Below, piece by piece: positions 1-9,441 of a DNA stretch of 64,000 bases. Below the pieces are notes generated by a model. That model saw only the letters and a list, made by a program, of their open reading frames with translations, was not told the origin of the DNA and did no database searches. The position numbers and the translations under genes are program-made. This DNA is from Bacilli bacterium. GTDB lineage: Bacteria > Bacillota_I > Bacilli_A > RF39 > UBA660. The stretch's first letter is position 1. Every line of letters begins with the position of its first letter. The stretch lies in the NCBI GenBank assembly GCA_017436345.1, contig JAFSDH010000004.1, positions 66,661 to 130,660 of the forward strand, in the 5' to 3' direction.

Positions 1-1
1 A

Positions 2-679
2 TATAATAATGATTTTATTCCTGATGATGACACAATTTATAACATTGTTTTTGAAAGTGATATTTTTAAACAATTAAAAAAAGAAACAGATAAACATCGT
101 CAATTTTTAATGAAAGCATGGGACACAAATCAAAAAAAGATTAAGTCTAATCTAAAAGATATTATTAGATTTAATATTAAAGATAAGTATCATATTTTAG
201 TAATCCATCCTAAGTTAGATACAGTTGAATATATGCGTACTAATCCAAAGAAAAATATCTCTTGGGGAAAATCTGATGATAAAGATGATAGTATTAAAAC
301 AATTACTAGAGTAATTTATACTTTAGTTAAATATGAAATAGGTTCTTTTCAAAAAGAAAATAGGGAAATTGTTTCATCTATTATTGACCTTGCAATAACT
401 AATGAACTTCAAACAAGAATTGTTGGAAAAAGTAAATTTAATGAAGGCTTTAAAAATCTAAAATTGCTAAAAAAACAACTATATCCATATTTTTTAATGT
501 ATTTAGGTTCTGATAAAGAAGATTTAGTTAGTTATATGATGCGAGATCAAATGCCATTTGATATTGATAGATATCCTATTGAAAAAGAACTTAGAAATGT
601 AGATTTATTTGGTTTTATTGACTTTTGTTGTAAAAATCAAAAATATATAATTAGACTTAGCAATTTAGACATGGTATAA
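2..679 (+). CDS. Hypothetical protein, 5' end outside the window
   Basis: The reading frame is open from base 2, so the gene begins upstream of the window and at least 225 residues are visible. The first internal ATG is at 110, but the upstream codons continue without a stop and give ordinary acidic, Asn/Asp/Ile-rich protein, so 110 is not the likely start. The product looks soluble, with mixed Lys/Asp composition and no membrane segment or signal. I do not recognise the family. It ends 21 bases before polC, whose ribosome site (AAGGGGG) lies in that gap, so the two may be cotranscribed. No function can be assigned. Confidence 0.7.
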   Translation, partial: YNNDFIPDDDTIYNIVFESDIFKQLKKETDKHRQFLMKAWDTNQKKIKSNLKDIIRFNIKDKYHILVIHPKLDTVEYMRTNPKKNISWGKSDDKDDSIKTITRVIYTLVKYEIGSFQKENREIVSSIIDLAITNELQTRIVGKSKFNEGFKNLKLLKKQLYPYFLMYLGSDKEDLVSYMMRDQMPFDIDRYPIEKELRNVDLFGFIDFCCKNQKYIIRLSNLDMV

Positions 680-700
680 AAACAATAAGGGGGTCTATGT

Positions 701-3700
701 ATGAATAATGAAATAAAAGTTATTTTAGAAAAATTAAATATTGATCCTAAATTTTTTAGTGAATTAGAAAATGCTTCTATAGAAAAGGTATTAGTATATG
801 AAGAAATAGGTAAAATAAAACTTATTTTAAAAAATACTACTAATATTACCTTAGAATTATATGAAGTATTAACTACCTCATTAAAAAATTTTTTTGGTGG
901 TAAAGAAGTATATTTATATTTAAATGTAGATAGACCAAATAATAACTATTTTAAAGATTATTTCAATAAAACAATTGAAATAATTAAAAAGAAAAATCCT
1001 ATTATTGAAATTTTTAGTGATAGATTAGTATCTAAAGAAGAAAAATATTTTGTGGAAGTAATTAACAAAGCTGAAGAAAGACAAGTTGGTATTTTTATTA
1101 ATGATTTAAATAAGATTATGGAAATGTTTGGGTATAACTTAAATATTAAGACTTTTTTAAATGAAGAAAAAAGAAATGACGTCATTGAAAATATAAAGAA
1201 AAATTTAGAAGTAGATCTATCAACGTTGGTAATTCCAACAGAAACAAAAGAAGAAGAAAAACCAAAGAAAAAGTATGAAAAGAAAGTAGTAGATGAAAAC
1301 ACTATTAAGGGAAGACTAATAACAGATGAAGCATCATTTATTGAAAAAGTTCAAGAAGAAGATGAAAACGTAACTATTGAAGGGCAAATCTTTGGAAATG
1401 AAACTTTTGAACCAACAAGCAAAGCCTTTAAAATAATAACTTTGAAAGTAACTGATTATACTGATAGTATTACTTGTAAATTATTTACACGTGAAGAAGA
1501 TGAATATTTAGATATTGTAAAAAAGACAAAGCCAGGTACTTGGGTAAAACTTCGTGGTGCTGTAAAAATTGATAAATATGCTGGTGGTGAATTAGTTTTT
1601 AATATACGAGATATTAACAAAATAGAAAAAACAGAAGAGAAAAGAAAAGATACTTATCAACGTAAAAGAGTTGAATTACATGCTCATACTAAAATGAGTG
1701 ACATGGATGGGTTATGTGATGAAGTTGTCTTAGTTAAACAAGCAATTTCTTGGGGACATCCTGGTATTGCGATAACAGATCATGATTGTTGTCAAGCTTT
1801 TCCACATGTATTTGGAGAAGTTACAAAATATAATAAAGGATTAAATGCTCCTTTAAAAGATGCTAAGAAAAAGGTTAAGTCTCTAGAAGAAGAAATAGCT
1901 ACTTTAGATAAAAAGAAAGACATAGTAGAAAATTATGAAGAGTCATTAAACGAATTAACAATCAAACTAGAAGAAGCTAAAAAAGTTTTAGAAGAAGAAA
2001 CTGAAAAGAAAAAAAATAATCCTAATTTTAAAGCCTTATATGGTTGTGAATTAGAAATGAGTGAAAATTTTATAAATGTCGTATATAATGCTAAAAATGT
2101 TGATTTAGATAATGCAACATTTGTTGTATTCGACGTTGAAACAACAGGATTTAATGCTGGAATTGGTGATTCTATCATTGAAATAGGGGCTGTTAAAGTA
2201 AAAAATGGTATTGTTCAGGAAGAACGATTTGATGAACTTATTAATCCAGGACATCCTATTGATCCAGTTATTACTAATCTTACTGGAATTAGTGATTATA
2301 AAGTAAAAGATTGTGATAATGAGGAAAATGCTGTTAAGCGATTTAAAGAATTTATTGGTGATGGTATCTTAGTTGCGCACAATGCTAAATTCGATAAATC
2401 AATGTTAGATATGGCTTATTATAAATATAATTTAGGTAAACTAGAAAATCCTATTGTTGATACTATGATGCTTTCTCGTGTCATTAATAAAGATTTAAAA
2501 AGACATAGTCTGTCGGCTTTAACTAAATACTATAAAATTGAAATGGATGAAGTTGATGATGAAGATGAAGAAGAATCTGAAGCTGTTGTTGTTGAAGATA
2601 ATTCATTCTCAAATAATTATGAAGGAATTAAAAAAGTCTTAGTAGATGGTAAAGTAGCATATTCAAATGATGAAAACATCCTTCATCAAGTTGAATTTGA
2701 AGAAGAAACAGAAGTAAATGTTGAAGTAGAATATACAAGAGAAGATATTTCATCAATAACTGGTTATGGAACGAGAAGTGTAACAATAAAACCAGGAAAA
2801 AATTATATTGAAATAAGATATGTTGATAATGATGAAGAAAAAGATATAACAATTGTTGTTAATAAAGTTAGAAGTCACCACAGAGCTGACTACGATGCTG
2901 AAAAAACATCAGAAATGTTTGTAAAAATGCTAGGTCAATTAAAAGAATTAAAGAACTTAAGTGAATTAGCAGATGTTAATTATTTATGCGAACAAGTAGG
3001 ACAAGAATTAAATCCTCTTGAAACGGATTATGATAATATTCCAAGTAAAACAGTTGCTGAAAAAGTAATAAATGAACAAGGAAGAGCAACACATATCAAT
3101 TTACTTGCTAAAAATAAAGCTGGTTTAAAAAATTTATTTAAGATTATAAGTTATGCTAATACCGGATTTGTTATTAAAGCTGCCAGAATTCCAAGACGTT
3201 TAGTTGATGAAAATAGAGAAGGTCTATTAATTGGATGTGGATGTTGTAATGGAGAAATCTTTGATATTGCCTTAACTCGATGTAAAGAGGACTTAATAGA
3301 AGCTATGAAGTGGTATGATTATATCGAAGTTCAACCACCAGAAAACTATAGTCATTTACTTCGTGGAAGAGATATATCAACTCTAGAAGATATTCATAAA
3401 GTTATTAAAAAGATTATTGAGTGTGCTAAAGAAGCAGGCAAAATTATTGTGGCTACAGGTGATGTGCATAATATTAATAAAGAAGATCGTATTTATCGTG
3501 AGATTATTGTTAATCAAAATTCACCTGCTAAAGGAAGACATCCTCTTGCTAGATATTTAAGTTCTAAAAAGCGAAGTTCTAATAATGATAATCTTTTAGA
3601 AACTTTAAAACAAATAAGTACTAATGAATATGGAGATAGTTTAAATCCTGTTGAAGAAAAAGTACTAAAAATAATTTTTGCCTTAACAGAATTTAAAGAT

Positions 3701-6379
3701 ATTCCAATTACAAGAAATAATATTTTAGAATTATATCAACCAGAAAAATCAGAAGAGATTTTTAGAAAAAGTAAGACTGGTGATGAAAAGAAAGAAGCTA
3801 TTTTGTCAGCTCTTCGTAAGTTTGAATCAAGAAATTTTGTTAGAACAAGATATATAGAGTCTATTGGTCAAGAAGTATATGTTTTAAAATATGAACTTAA
3901 TCAAAAAGAAGAAGATGAAATACCTCATATTCCAAATCAATTTTTTAGAACGACTAATGAAATGATGGAAGAGTTTGAGTTCTTAGATGAAGAATTAAGA
4001 GAAGAAATAATAATTGATAATCCTAAAAAGATTTTAGATATGGCTGAAGAAATAGAAGTAATTGAATTTCCAGAAGCGCCATTCTCGCCAATTATCGAAA
4101 ATTCTCAACAAAAAGTAACAGACATGGTTTATGAAAAAGCTATAAGTCTTTATGGTAATCCACTTCCACATCATATCGAAGAAAGAATTTCTAAAGAGTT
4201 ATATGGTGATTGTGTACTTAATAGCTTAAGAGAACAATTAAAAGAAGAAAAAGATAATTTAACAGAAGAAGACTTTGAAAATTTAATTTATGAGAAATTA
4301 AATAAAGTTGTAACTAGTGGTTATGAAAACGTTTTAAATGTTGTAAGAGAAGATATTAGAAAATCATTCCAAAAAGAAATAGAAAATGGAAATGATATTG
4401 ATAATAGTGATGAAGCTATTGAAAAAGAATTAAAGAAGAGATTAGGTGGAGTAATAGGTGGGGGATTTGACGTTATTTATCTAATTGCTCAACTCCTAGT
4501 TAAACACTCAAATGATGATGGTTACTTAGTAGGTTCTCGTGGATCTGTAGGATCAAGCTTTGTTGCAACTATGATGGGAATAACAGAAGTAAATCCTCTT
4601 CCAGCACATTATGCTTGTCCTAAATGTAAACATTCTATTTTTGATGATGAAAATGGTAAACCATTAGGGGCAGAATATTCATCAGGATTTGATTTACCTG
4701 ATATGTATTGTCCTAAATGTGGAACAAAGATGAATAAAAATGGACAAGACATGCCATTTGCAACATTCTTAGGATTTAATGCTGATAAAGTACCTGATAT
4801 CGATTTAAATTTCTCTGGTGACAACCAAGCCAGCGCTCATGAATATACTAAAGAATTATTTGGTACTGATAATGTTTATCGTGCTGGAACAATTGGTACT
4901 GTTGCAGATAAAACAGCTTATGGATATGTACAAGGTTTTGAAGAAGAAAAAGAATATGATCGCTTAAAAATAGAGATGAATTCTTATGGGATTAAACCAC
5001 CTTCAAAAGATGATTTAAAGAAAAAAGGTCTAATAAAAAGTAAAATGCGTAATTGTGAGGTTGAACGTGTTTCAGTTGGGTGTACAGGTGTTAAAAGAAC
5101 AACAGGACAACACCCGGGAGGTATAGTTGTTGTCCCAGATTATCGTGATGTATATGATTTTACACCATTCCAATATCCAGCAAATGATAATACTGTTCCT
5201 TGGCGTACAACTCATTTTGATTATCACGCAATTGACCAAGATTTATTAAAACTAGATATATTAGGACACGATGATCCAACGGTTCTTCGCTTGTTACAAG
5301 ACTTATCTAAAAAAGAAATTGAAAAGGGGAAGAACAAAGACGATTTCCCAATTAATGAAAATGGCGAAGTTGATGTTACTTGTGTACCACTTGATGATAA
5401 AGATACTATGAGTATTTTCTCATCACCTAATGTTTTAGGAGTAACAGAAGAACAAATTATGTGTCCAACTGGTACTTTTGGAATTCCTGAGTTTGGTACT
5501 AAATTCGTTATTCAAATGCTTGTTGATACTAAACCTAAAACATTCTCTGAACTTATTAAAATATCAGGACTTTCTCATGGTACTGATGTATGGCTTGGTA
5601 ATGCCCAAGATTTAATTACTAATAAAGTTGTACCATTTAAAGAAGTTATAGGATGTCGTGATGATATTATGGTTTACTTAAGTTATCATGGAGTAGCACC
5701 ATTAAAGGCATTCAAGATAATGGAATTTGTTCGTAAAGGTAAAGCTAGTAAAGAGCCAGAAGATTGGGCTAAATGGAAACAAGTTATGCTAGATGCTAAT
5801 ATTGAGCCATGGTTTATTGATTCATGCTTTAAAATAAAATACATGTTCCCTAAAGCCCATGCTGCCGCTTATGTAACAAGTGCCTTTAGAATTGCTTGGT
5901 ACAAGGTACATCATCCGCTTTTATACTATGCAGCTTATTTATCAATTAGATGTGAAGCATTTGATATTGATGCTATGGTAAGAGGATATGATGCGATACG
6001 TAATAAAGTAATGGAAATAGAAGAAAAAGGTAATGCGGCATCTAATAAGGAAAAAGATACTTATTCAGTCTTACAAGTGTGTCTAGAAGCTGCTGCTCGT
6101 GGCATTAAATTTAAAAATGTCGATATAAATAAGAGTGATAGCAAATATTTCTTAATAGATGAAGAAGAGGATAATACTTTGATTATCCCATTTAGAGCTA
6201 TGGATGGACTTGGAGAAAACGTAGCAACTGGTGTTGTTGAAGAACGTGAAAAACAAGCCTTTATGAGTATTGAAGATTTACAAAAACGTGGACATGTATC
6301 CAAAACGTTAATTGAAAAAATGCAAGCAATGGGAATATTAGATGGAATGGGAGAATCTAACCAATTAAGTTTATTTTAG
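701..6379 (+). CDS. polC: DNA polymerase III alpha subunit, Gram-positive PolC type, enlarged
   Basis: This is the replicative polymerase of low-GC Gram-positives, with built-in 3'-5' proofreading. Order seen: N-terminal domain, OB fold (about 215-310), PHP domain starting near H327, DnaQ-like exonuclease with D478/E480 (FDVETTG) and HRADYD around 727-732, then the polymerase core with GSRGSVGSSF, PDIDLNFSG, GTIGTVADKTAYG and GQHPGG, ending QLSLF as in Bacillus PolC. At 1892 residues it is about 450 longer than the B. subtilis enzyme. The excess is mainly four insertions: a coiled-coil segment in the PHP domain (about 390-450), an acidic linker plus beta-rich segment inside the exonuclease (about 615-725), a helical segment (about 950-1080) before FRTTNEM, and a charged segment (about 1168-1250) before GGGFDVIYL. 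The frame is intact, so these are real domain additions. A ribosome site AAGGGGG precedes the ATG. Confidence 0.98.
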   Translation: MNNEIKVILEKLNIDPKFFSELENASIEKVLVYEEIGKIKLILKNTTNITLELYEVLTTSLKNFFGGKEVYLYLNVDRPNNNYFKDYFNKTIEIIKKKNPIIEIFSDRLVSKEEKYFVEVINKAEERQVGIFINDLNKIMEMFGYNLNIKTFLNEEKRNDVIENIKKNLEVDLSTLVIPTETKEEEKPKKKYEKKVVDENTIKGRLITDEASFIEKVQEEDENVTIEGQIFGNETFEPTSKAFKIITLKVTDYTDSITCKLFTREEDEYLDIVKKTKPGTWVKLRGAVKIDKYAGGELVFNIRDINKIEKTEEKRKDTYQRKRVELHAHTKMSDMDGLCDEVVLVKQAISWGHPGIAITDHDCCQAFPHVFGEVTKYNKGLNAPLKDAKKKVKSLEEEIATLDKKKDIVENYEESLNELTIKLEEAKKVLEEETEKKKNNPNFKALYGCELEMSENFINVVYNAKNVDLDNATFVVFDVETTGFNAGIGDSIIEIGAVKVKNGIVQEERFDELINPGHPIDPVITNLTGISDYKVKDCDNEENAVKRFKEFIGDGILVAHNAKFDKSMLDMAYYKYNLGKLENPIVDTMMLSRVINKDLKRHSLSALTKYYKIEMDEVDDEDEEESEAVVVEDNSFSNNYEGIKKVLVDGKVAYSNDENILHQVEFEEETEVNVEVEYTREDISSITGYGTRSVTIKPGKNYIEIRYVDNDEEKDITIVVNKVRSHHRADYDAEKTSEMFVKMLGQLKELKNLSELADVNYLCEQVGQELNPLETDYDNIPSKTVAEKVINEQGRATHINLLAKNKAGLKNLFKIISYANTGFVIKAARIPRRLVDENREGLLIGCGCCNGEIFDIALTRCKEDLIEAMKWYDYIEVQPPENYSHLLRGRDISTLEDIHKVIKKIIECAKEAGKIIVATGDVHNINKEDRIYREIIVNQNSPAKGRHPLARYLSSKKRSSNNDNLLETLKQISTNEYGDSLNPVEEKVLKIIFALTEFKDIPITRNNILELYQPEKSEEIFRKSKTGDEKKEAILSALRKFESRNFVRTRYIESIGQEVYVLKYELNQKEEDEIPHIPNQFFRTTNEMMEEFEFLDEELREEIIIDNPKKILDMAEEIEVIEFPEAPFSPIIENSQQKVTDMVYEKAISLYGNPLPHHIEERISKELYGDCVLNSLREQLKEEKDNLTEEDFENLIYEKLNKVVTSGYENVLNVVREDIRKSFQKEIENGNDIDNSDEAIEKELKKRLGGVIGGGFDVIYLIAQLLVKHSNDDGYLVGSRGSVGSSFVATMMGITEVNPLPAHYACPKCKHSIFDDENGKPLGAEYSSGFDLPDMYCPKCGTKMNKNGQDMPFATFLGFNADKVPDIDLNFSGDNQASAHEYTKELFGTDNVYRAGTIGTVADKTAYGYVQGFEEEKEYDRLKIEMNSYGIKPPSKDDLKKKGLIKSKMRNCEVERVSVGCTGVKRTTGQHPGGIVVVPDYRDVYDFTPFQYPANDNTVPWRTTHFDYHAIDQDLLKLDILGHDDPTVLRLLQDLSKKEIEKGKNKDDFPINENGEVDVTCVPLDDKDTMSIFSSPNVLGVTEEQIMCPTGTFGIPEFGTKFVIQMLVDTKPKTFSELIKISGLSHGTDVWLGNAQDLITNKVVPFKEVIGCRDDIMVYLSYHGVAPLKAFKIMEFVRKGKASKEPEDWAKWKQVMLDANIEPWFIDSCFKIKYMFPKAHAAAYVTSAFRIAWYKVHHPLLYYAAYLSIRCEAFDIDAMVRGYDAIRNKVMEIEEKGNAASNKEKDTYSVLQVCLEAAARGIKFKNVDINKSDSKYFLIDEEEDNTLIIPFRAMDGLGENVATGVVEEREKQAFMSIEDLQKRGHVSKTLIEKMQAMGILDGMGESNQLSLF

Positions 6380-6406
6380 AAGTAACAAAAGTTACTTCTT
6401 TTTTTT
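6378..6406 (+). terminator. Rho-independent terminator after polC
   Basis: Nine-base perfect stem (AGAAGTAAC / GTTACTTCT) with an AAAA loop, followed by a run of T. It overlaps the polC stop codon. Confidence 0.9.
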
Positions 6407-6444
6407 ATATGATATATGATATAATTAAAATAGAGGTGTAAAAT

Positions 6445-6648
6445 ATGGAAGAGTTAATAGAATTAGCGACATATCATGATGAACAGTTTGGTCTAGTGGT
6501 ACAATTTTTAGATAGCGAAAATAATACGAAGTTTTATGCTTTAGAAGAAATAAATGGCGAAAAAGTTTATACGAAGCTTGATGAAGAAACAAATCGAATT
6601 TTAGAAGATAAATATTTTAGTATGGAAAGTGATATAGATGAAGAATAA
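6445..6648 (+). CDS. Small acidic hypothetical protein (67 aa)
   Basis: A 67-residue acidic protein starts after AGAGGTG, a good ribosome site, and a possible -10 (TATAAT) lies just upstream at about 6418-6423. The sequence (FGLVVQFLDSENNTKFYALEE, then a run rich in Glu) faintly resembles the small DUF1292/YrzB fold seen elsewhere in this window at 30307, but the match is too weak to name it. Its last 11 bases overlap the start of the next gene, which suggests translational coupling and a shared role with the metallopeptidase-like protein. Confidence 0.75.
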   Translation: MEELIELATYHDEQFGLVVQFLDSENNTKFYALEEINGEKVYTKLDEETNRILEDKYFSMESDIDEE

Positions 6649-9358
6649 ACCACAAAAATTAACAATATCAGAACAACGTGAACGAGATATTAAAAACAAA
6701 TATAAATATTCCGAAGTTCATGTTTTTAGTCCAAGTTTTTTAGAAGAGTATAAAGAAGCTATTTTAAGATATTTCCCAGAACCAGAACGTCAAGATGTAT
6801 TACGTGAAAATATGGAAAAAATAACTGAATTTATTATTGGTGATCGCGTAAATCGTGGTTTGAGTCGTTTATGTTGTAGTGCCCAAACAATTCATATGGA
6901 TACACAATATGCAGAAATAACAGAAGATAGTTTTGAAATTAAACCAGGGTGTGAATATATTCAAACAATTTTTGTTCATGAATTATTGCATGCTGCTTCT
7001 CGTCAAACAGGAAACCAACGAAATTTAACAGGAATTCTTGATTTTATAAGAGATGAAAATGGCAATGTTGTAAAAGGACCAAATAATCGAAAATATATAG
7101 CATTAAACGAAGGAATTACTCAATTTTTTGCTGAAAGAATAATGGCTCCAGTTTCTAATGAAATAGATAGTTATACTGTTAATAAACAAGTAGCTTATTT
7201 ATTATCAGACATATTAGGAGAAGATATATTAAAAAGTTCTTATTTTGAACATACTACACTTTTAAAAGATACTATAAATGGTCTTGCTCAAGATAATAAT
7301 TATTTTGAAGAATTAAATCGTCAACTGGATACTATTAATAAATTAGAAGCAACTATTAGAAGAATTGAAAGTGGTAAACTTAAACCAGAAAATAAAGATG
7401 AATGCTTAGCTAGAATGCGTGAAGTATCTAAAGCGCAACAAGCTGCAATGATGGAAGGATTATTTGCTAAAGTAATAATTCCACAAGTTCAAAAAATAGA
7501 AGTACCACCAGTAACAAACGCGATGGATAATGCTCAAATAGCAGCTTATAATGAGGCTATGCAAAAAAGACAAGCATTTTTATTACCAATTTTACAAAAT
7601 AATCCAGAACTTCTTGTTCATGTTGCTAAATATATACCAAAGCATAATTACAGTGAATTTATAAGAGATGATGTTTTAGCTGAAATTCAAAATGAAATCA
7701 AAGAAAATGGTATGAGTTTTGAGAAAATAGCAAATGCAGCTAAAAGTACTAATGATAGATATATAATAGGACCTAAAATTGCTAAAGACTTTTTAGGAGC
7801 TGTTGATGAGTTTTACGAACAAAATCAGGACGCTTTAAAGGATCGTTCAACAACCTTAACACCTCTTCTAAAAAGACAATTAGAAAAGATGGTAGAAGTC
7901 TTAGATCAATTAGAAGAGATGGTAAGAAAAGATCCAACTCCAGAAAAAGAAGCAAATGTTAGAAGTTATCGTGAAGGATTCTTGAAAAAACATTTTCATA
8001 TGATTCCAAATCTTGATGAAGAAATAGAAAAAATAAGACAAGAAAAGAAAAATGGACCAAAACAAGAACCACCAAAGAAACCTGAAGCGGGTGTGGATCC
8101 ATTAGAAGTAGCAAAAAGAAAAGGAAGAGAACAAGCAACAACTGATTCTCATCAACCAAAACCCCCTGAAGAGAGTGAAAAACAACAACAAGAAGAAGAA
8201 GCTTCTTTAAATAAGAAAGCTACATTATCTGATAAATTTATTATTGACAATCGTACTGCGGCAATTACTGATCAAAGAAAATTATCAATTTATGATAGAG
8301 CTGTAAATATAGCTGCAGCAACAGGTGAAACTGTTACTGTTGAAGATGAAGTTATAGCAACCGCAAGAAATCAAGCAGTTGCTAGATATAGTGCTAGTTT
8401 GCCAAATATTCCTCCTGGAAACTTAGGCAAAGTTTATGGTGATAGATGGCGCGAAGTATTAATTGCGGCTTTTGAAGAAGGATATAATATTGGAATGCAA
8501 CAAGAACTTCAAAAAGCACAAAGTCAAGGTTCTAAAATAAGAGGAGAAGTTCAAGCTAAAATTGATTCTGGTAAATATGAAGCTAGTAATGAACCAGTTA
8601 ATTTTGAAGAAATGAAATTCGTTAGAAGTCATTTTGAAGTAAGACAAACTGAATCAGGTGAAATAGTTGTTGATAAAGAAAGTGGGCAACCTGTTTTAGA
8701 TGAAAGAACTAAACAAACAGTAATTTTTACAAACGAATGGATTAAAGTAAATGGTGAACAAGCATTTACTCCTGAATGTGAGGAAATATATCGTTTTGTT
8801 CAAGTGGAAATAGCTCAAGGTAAAGAATTAACTGATATTTTAGTTGATGCGGAAGCTATGGGGGATAGATATAAAAAAGTTACAGAAGCATTATTGGAAA
8901 ATGGAGAGTCAAAGAAAAAAGTAGAGGCTTTCTTTGGTGATCATAAATCCGTAAAACAATCAGTCTCTGAACAACCTAAAAAAGAAACGCAACCAGAAAA
9001 TGAATATTCTAGTATGTCATTAGAAGATGTTACTGAAATGTTAAATAGATATACAGCAACACCAACACCTAAAAAAGAAGGTGAACAACAAACTCCTGTT
9101 GCGAAAGTATTTAATGATCCAATTGTTGGTGCTAAAATGAATGCAAGATATCGTGAATTAAAAGGTGAAGATCATCCTGGATTTGTTGCTGAAACTCCAG
9201 CAATTATTGATAGATTACAACAGCAAAAGGATTTATTGATTCAAGCAGGAGCTTATTCCCAAGAATATTTTGATCAAGTTCAAATGGTTCAAAAGGACTT
9301 GGAAAGTAGACATCCAGAATTAGTTTCTGATGCTAAAGAAAAAACAGGTTCAAAATAA
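6638..9358 (+). CDS. Large HExxH metallopeptidase-like protein (906 aa)
   Basis: The N-terminal 250 residues carry a zinc-peptidase signature: H114-E115-L-L-H118, followed 40 residues later by NEG with E158, the arrangement of a gluzincin (two His and a downstream Glu as zinc ligands). There is no signal peptide or membrane segment, so the protein appears cytoplasmic. The middle is helical, then comes a Lys/Gln/Glu/Pro-rich linker at about 480-530, and the C-terminal 370 residues are helical and unassigned. The start codon lies inside the preceding 67-aa gene. I do not recognise the full-length family. Zinc binding and peptidase activity are inferred from the motif alone. The position between polC and dnaG is not a known location for a protease. 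Confidence 0.85.
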   Translation: MKNKPQKLTISEQRERDIKNKYKYSEVHVFSPSFLEEYKEAILRYFPEPERQDVLRENMEKITEFIIGDRVNRGLSRLCCSAQTIHMDTQYAEITEDSFEIKPGCEYIQTIFVHELLHAASRQTGNQRNLTGILDFIRDENGNVVKGPNNRKYIALNEGITQFFAERIMAPVSNEIDSYTVNKQVAYLLSDILGEDILKSSYFEHTTLLKDTINGLAQDNNYFEELNRQLDTINKLEATIRRIESGKLKPENKDECLARMREVSKAQQAAMMEGLFAKVIIPQVQKIEVPPVTNAMDNAQIAAYNEAMQKRQAFLLPILQNNPELLVHVAKYIPKHNYSEFIRDDVLAEIQNEIKENGMSFEKIANAAKSTNDRYIIGPKIAKDFLGAVDEFYEQNQDALKDRSTTLTPLLKRQLEKMVEVLDQLEEMVRKDPTPEKEANVRSYREGFLKKHFHMIPNLDEEIEKIRQEKKNGPKQEPPKKPEAGVDPLEVAKRKGREQATTDSHQPKPPEESEKQQQEEEASLNKKATLSDKFIIDNRTAAITDQRKLSIYDRAVNIAAATGETVTVEDEVIATARNQAVARYSASLPNIPPGNLGKVYGDRWREVLIAAFEEGYNIGMQQELQKAQSQGSKIRGEVQAKIDSGKYEASNEPVNFEEMKFVRSHFEVRQTESGEIVVDKESGQPVLDERTKQTVIFTNEWIKVNGEQAFTPECEEIYRFVQVEIAQGKELTDILVDAEAMGDRYKKVTEALLENGESKKKVEAFFGDHKSVKQSVSEQPKKETQPENEYSSMSLEDVTEMLNRYTATPTPKKEGEQQTPVAKVFNDPIVGAKMNARYRELKGEDHPGFVAETPAIIDRLQQQKDLLIQAGAYSQEYFDQVQMVQKDLESRHPELVSDAKEKTGSK

Positions 9359-9363
9359 TAAAT

Positions 9364-9393
9364 AAAAAATAGTCAAAAAGACTATTTTTTTTA
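9364..9393 (+). terminator. Rho-independent terminator
   Basis: Eleven-base stem (AAAAAATAGTC / GACTATTTTTT) with an AAAAA loop and trailing T's, between the metallopeptidase-like gene and dnaG. Confidence 0.88.
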
Positions 9394-9441
9394 TTTTTAA
9401 TCAAAAATGTAGTATAATATTGAACTGAAGGAGGGATTTTT

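Noticed and set aside
958-1302. Minus-strand ORF inside polC, and similar ones at 1933-2178, 2628-2852, 4609-4824 and 6061-6303
   Set aside because: Complements of Lys/Glu/Asn-rich coding sequence give hydrophobic Phe/Ser/Leu-rich frames. They have no ribosome site and lie fully inside a well-supported gene.
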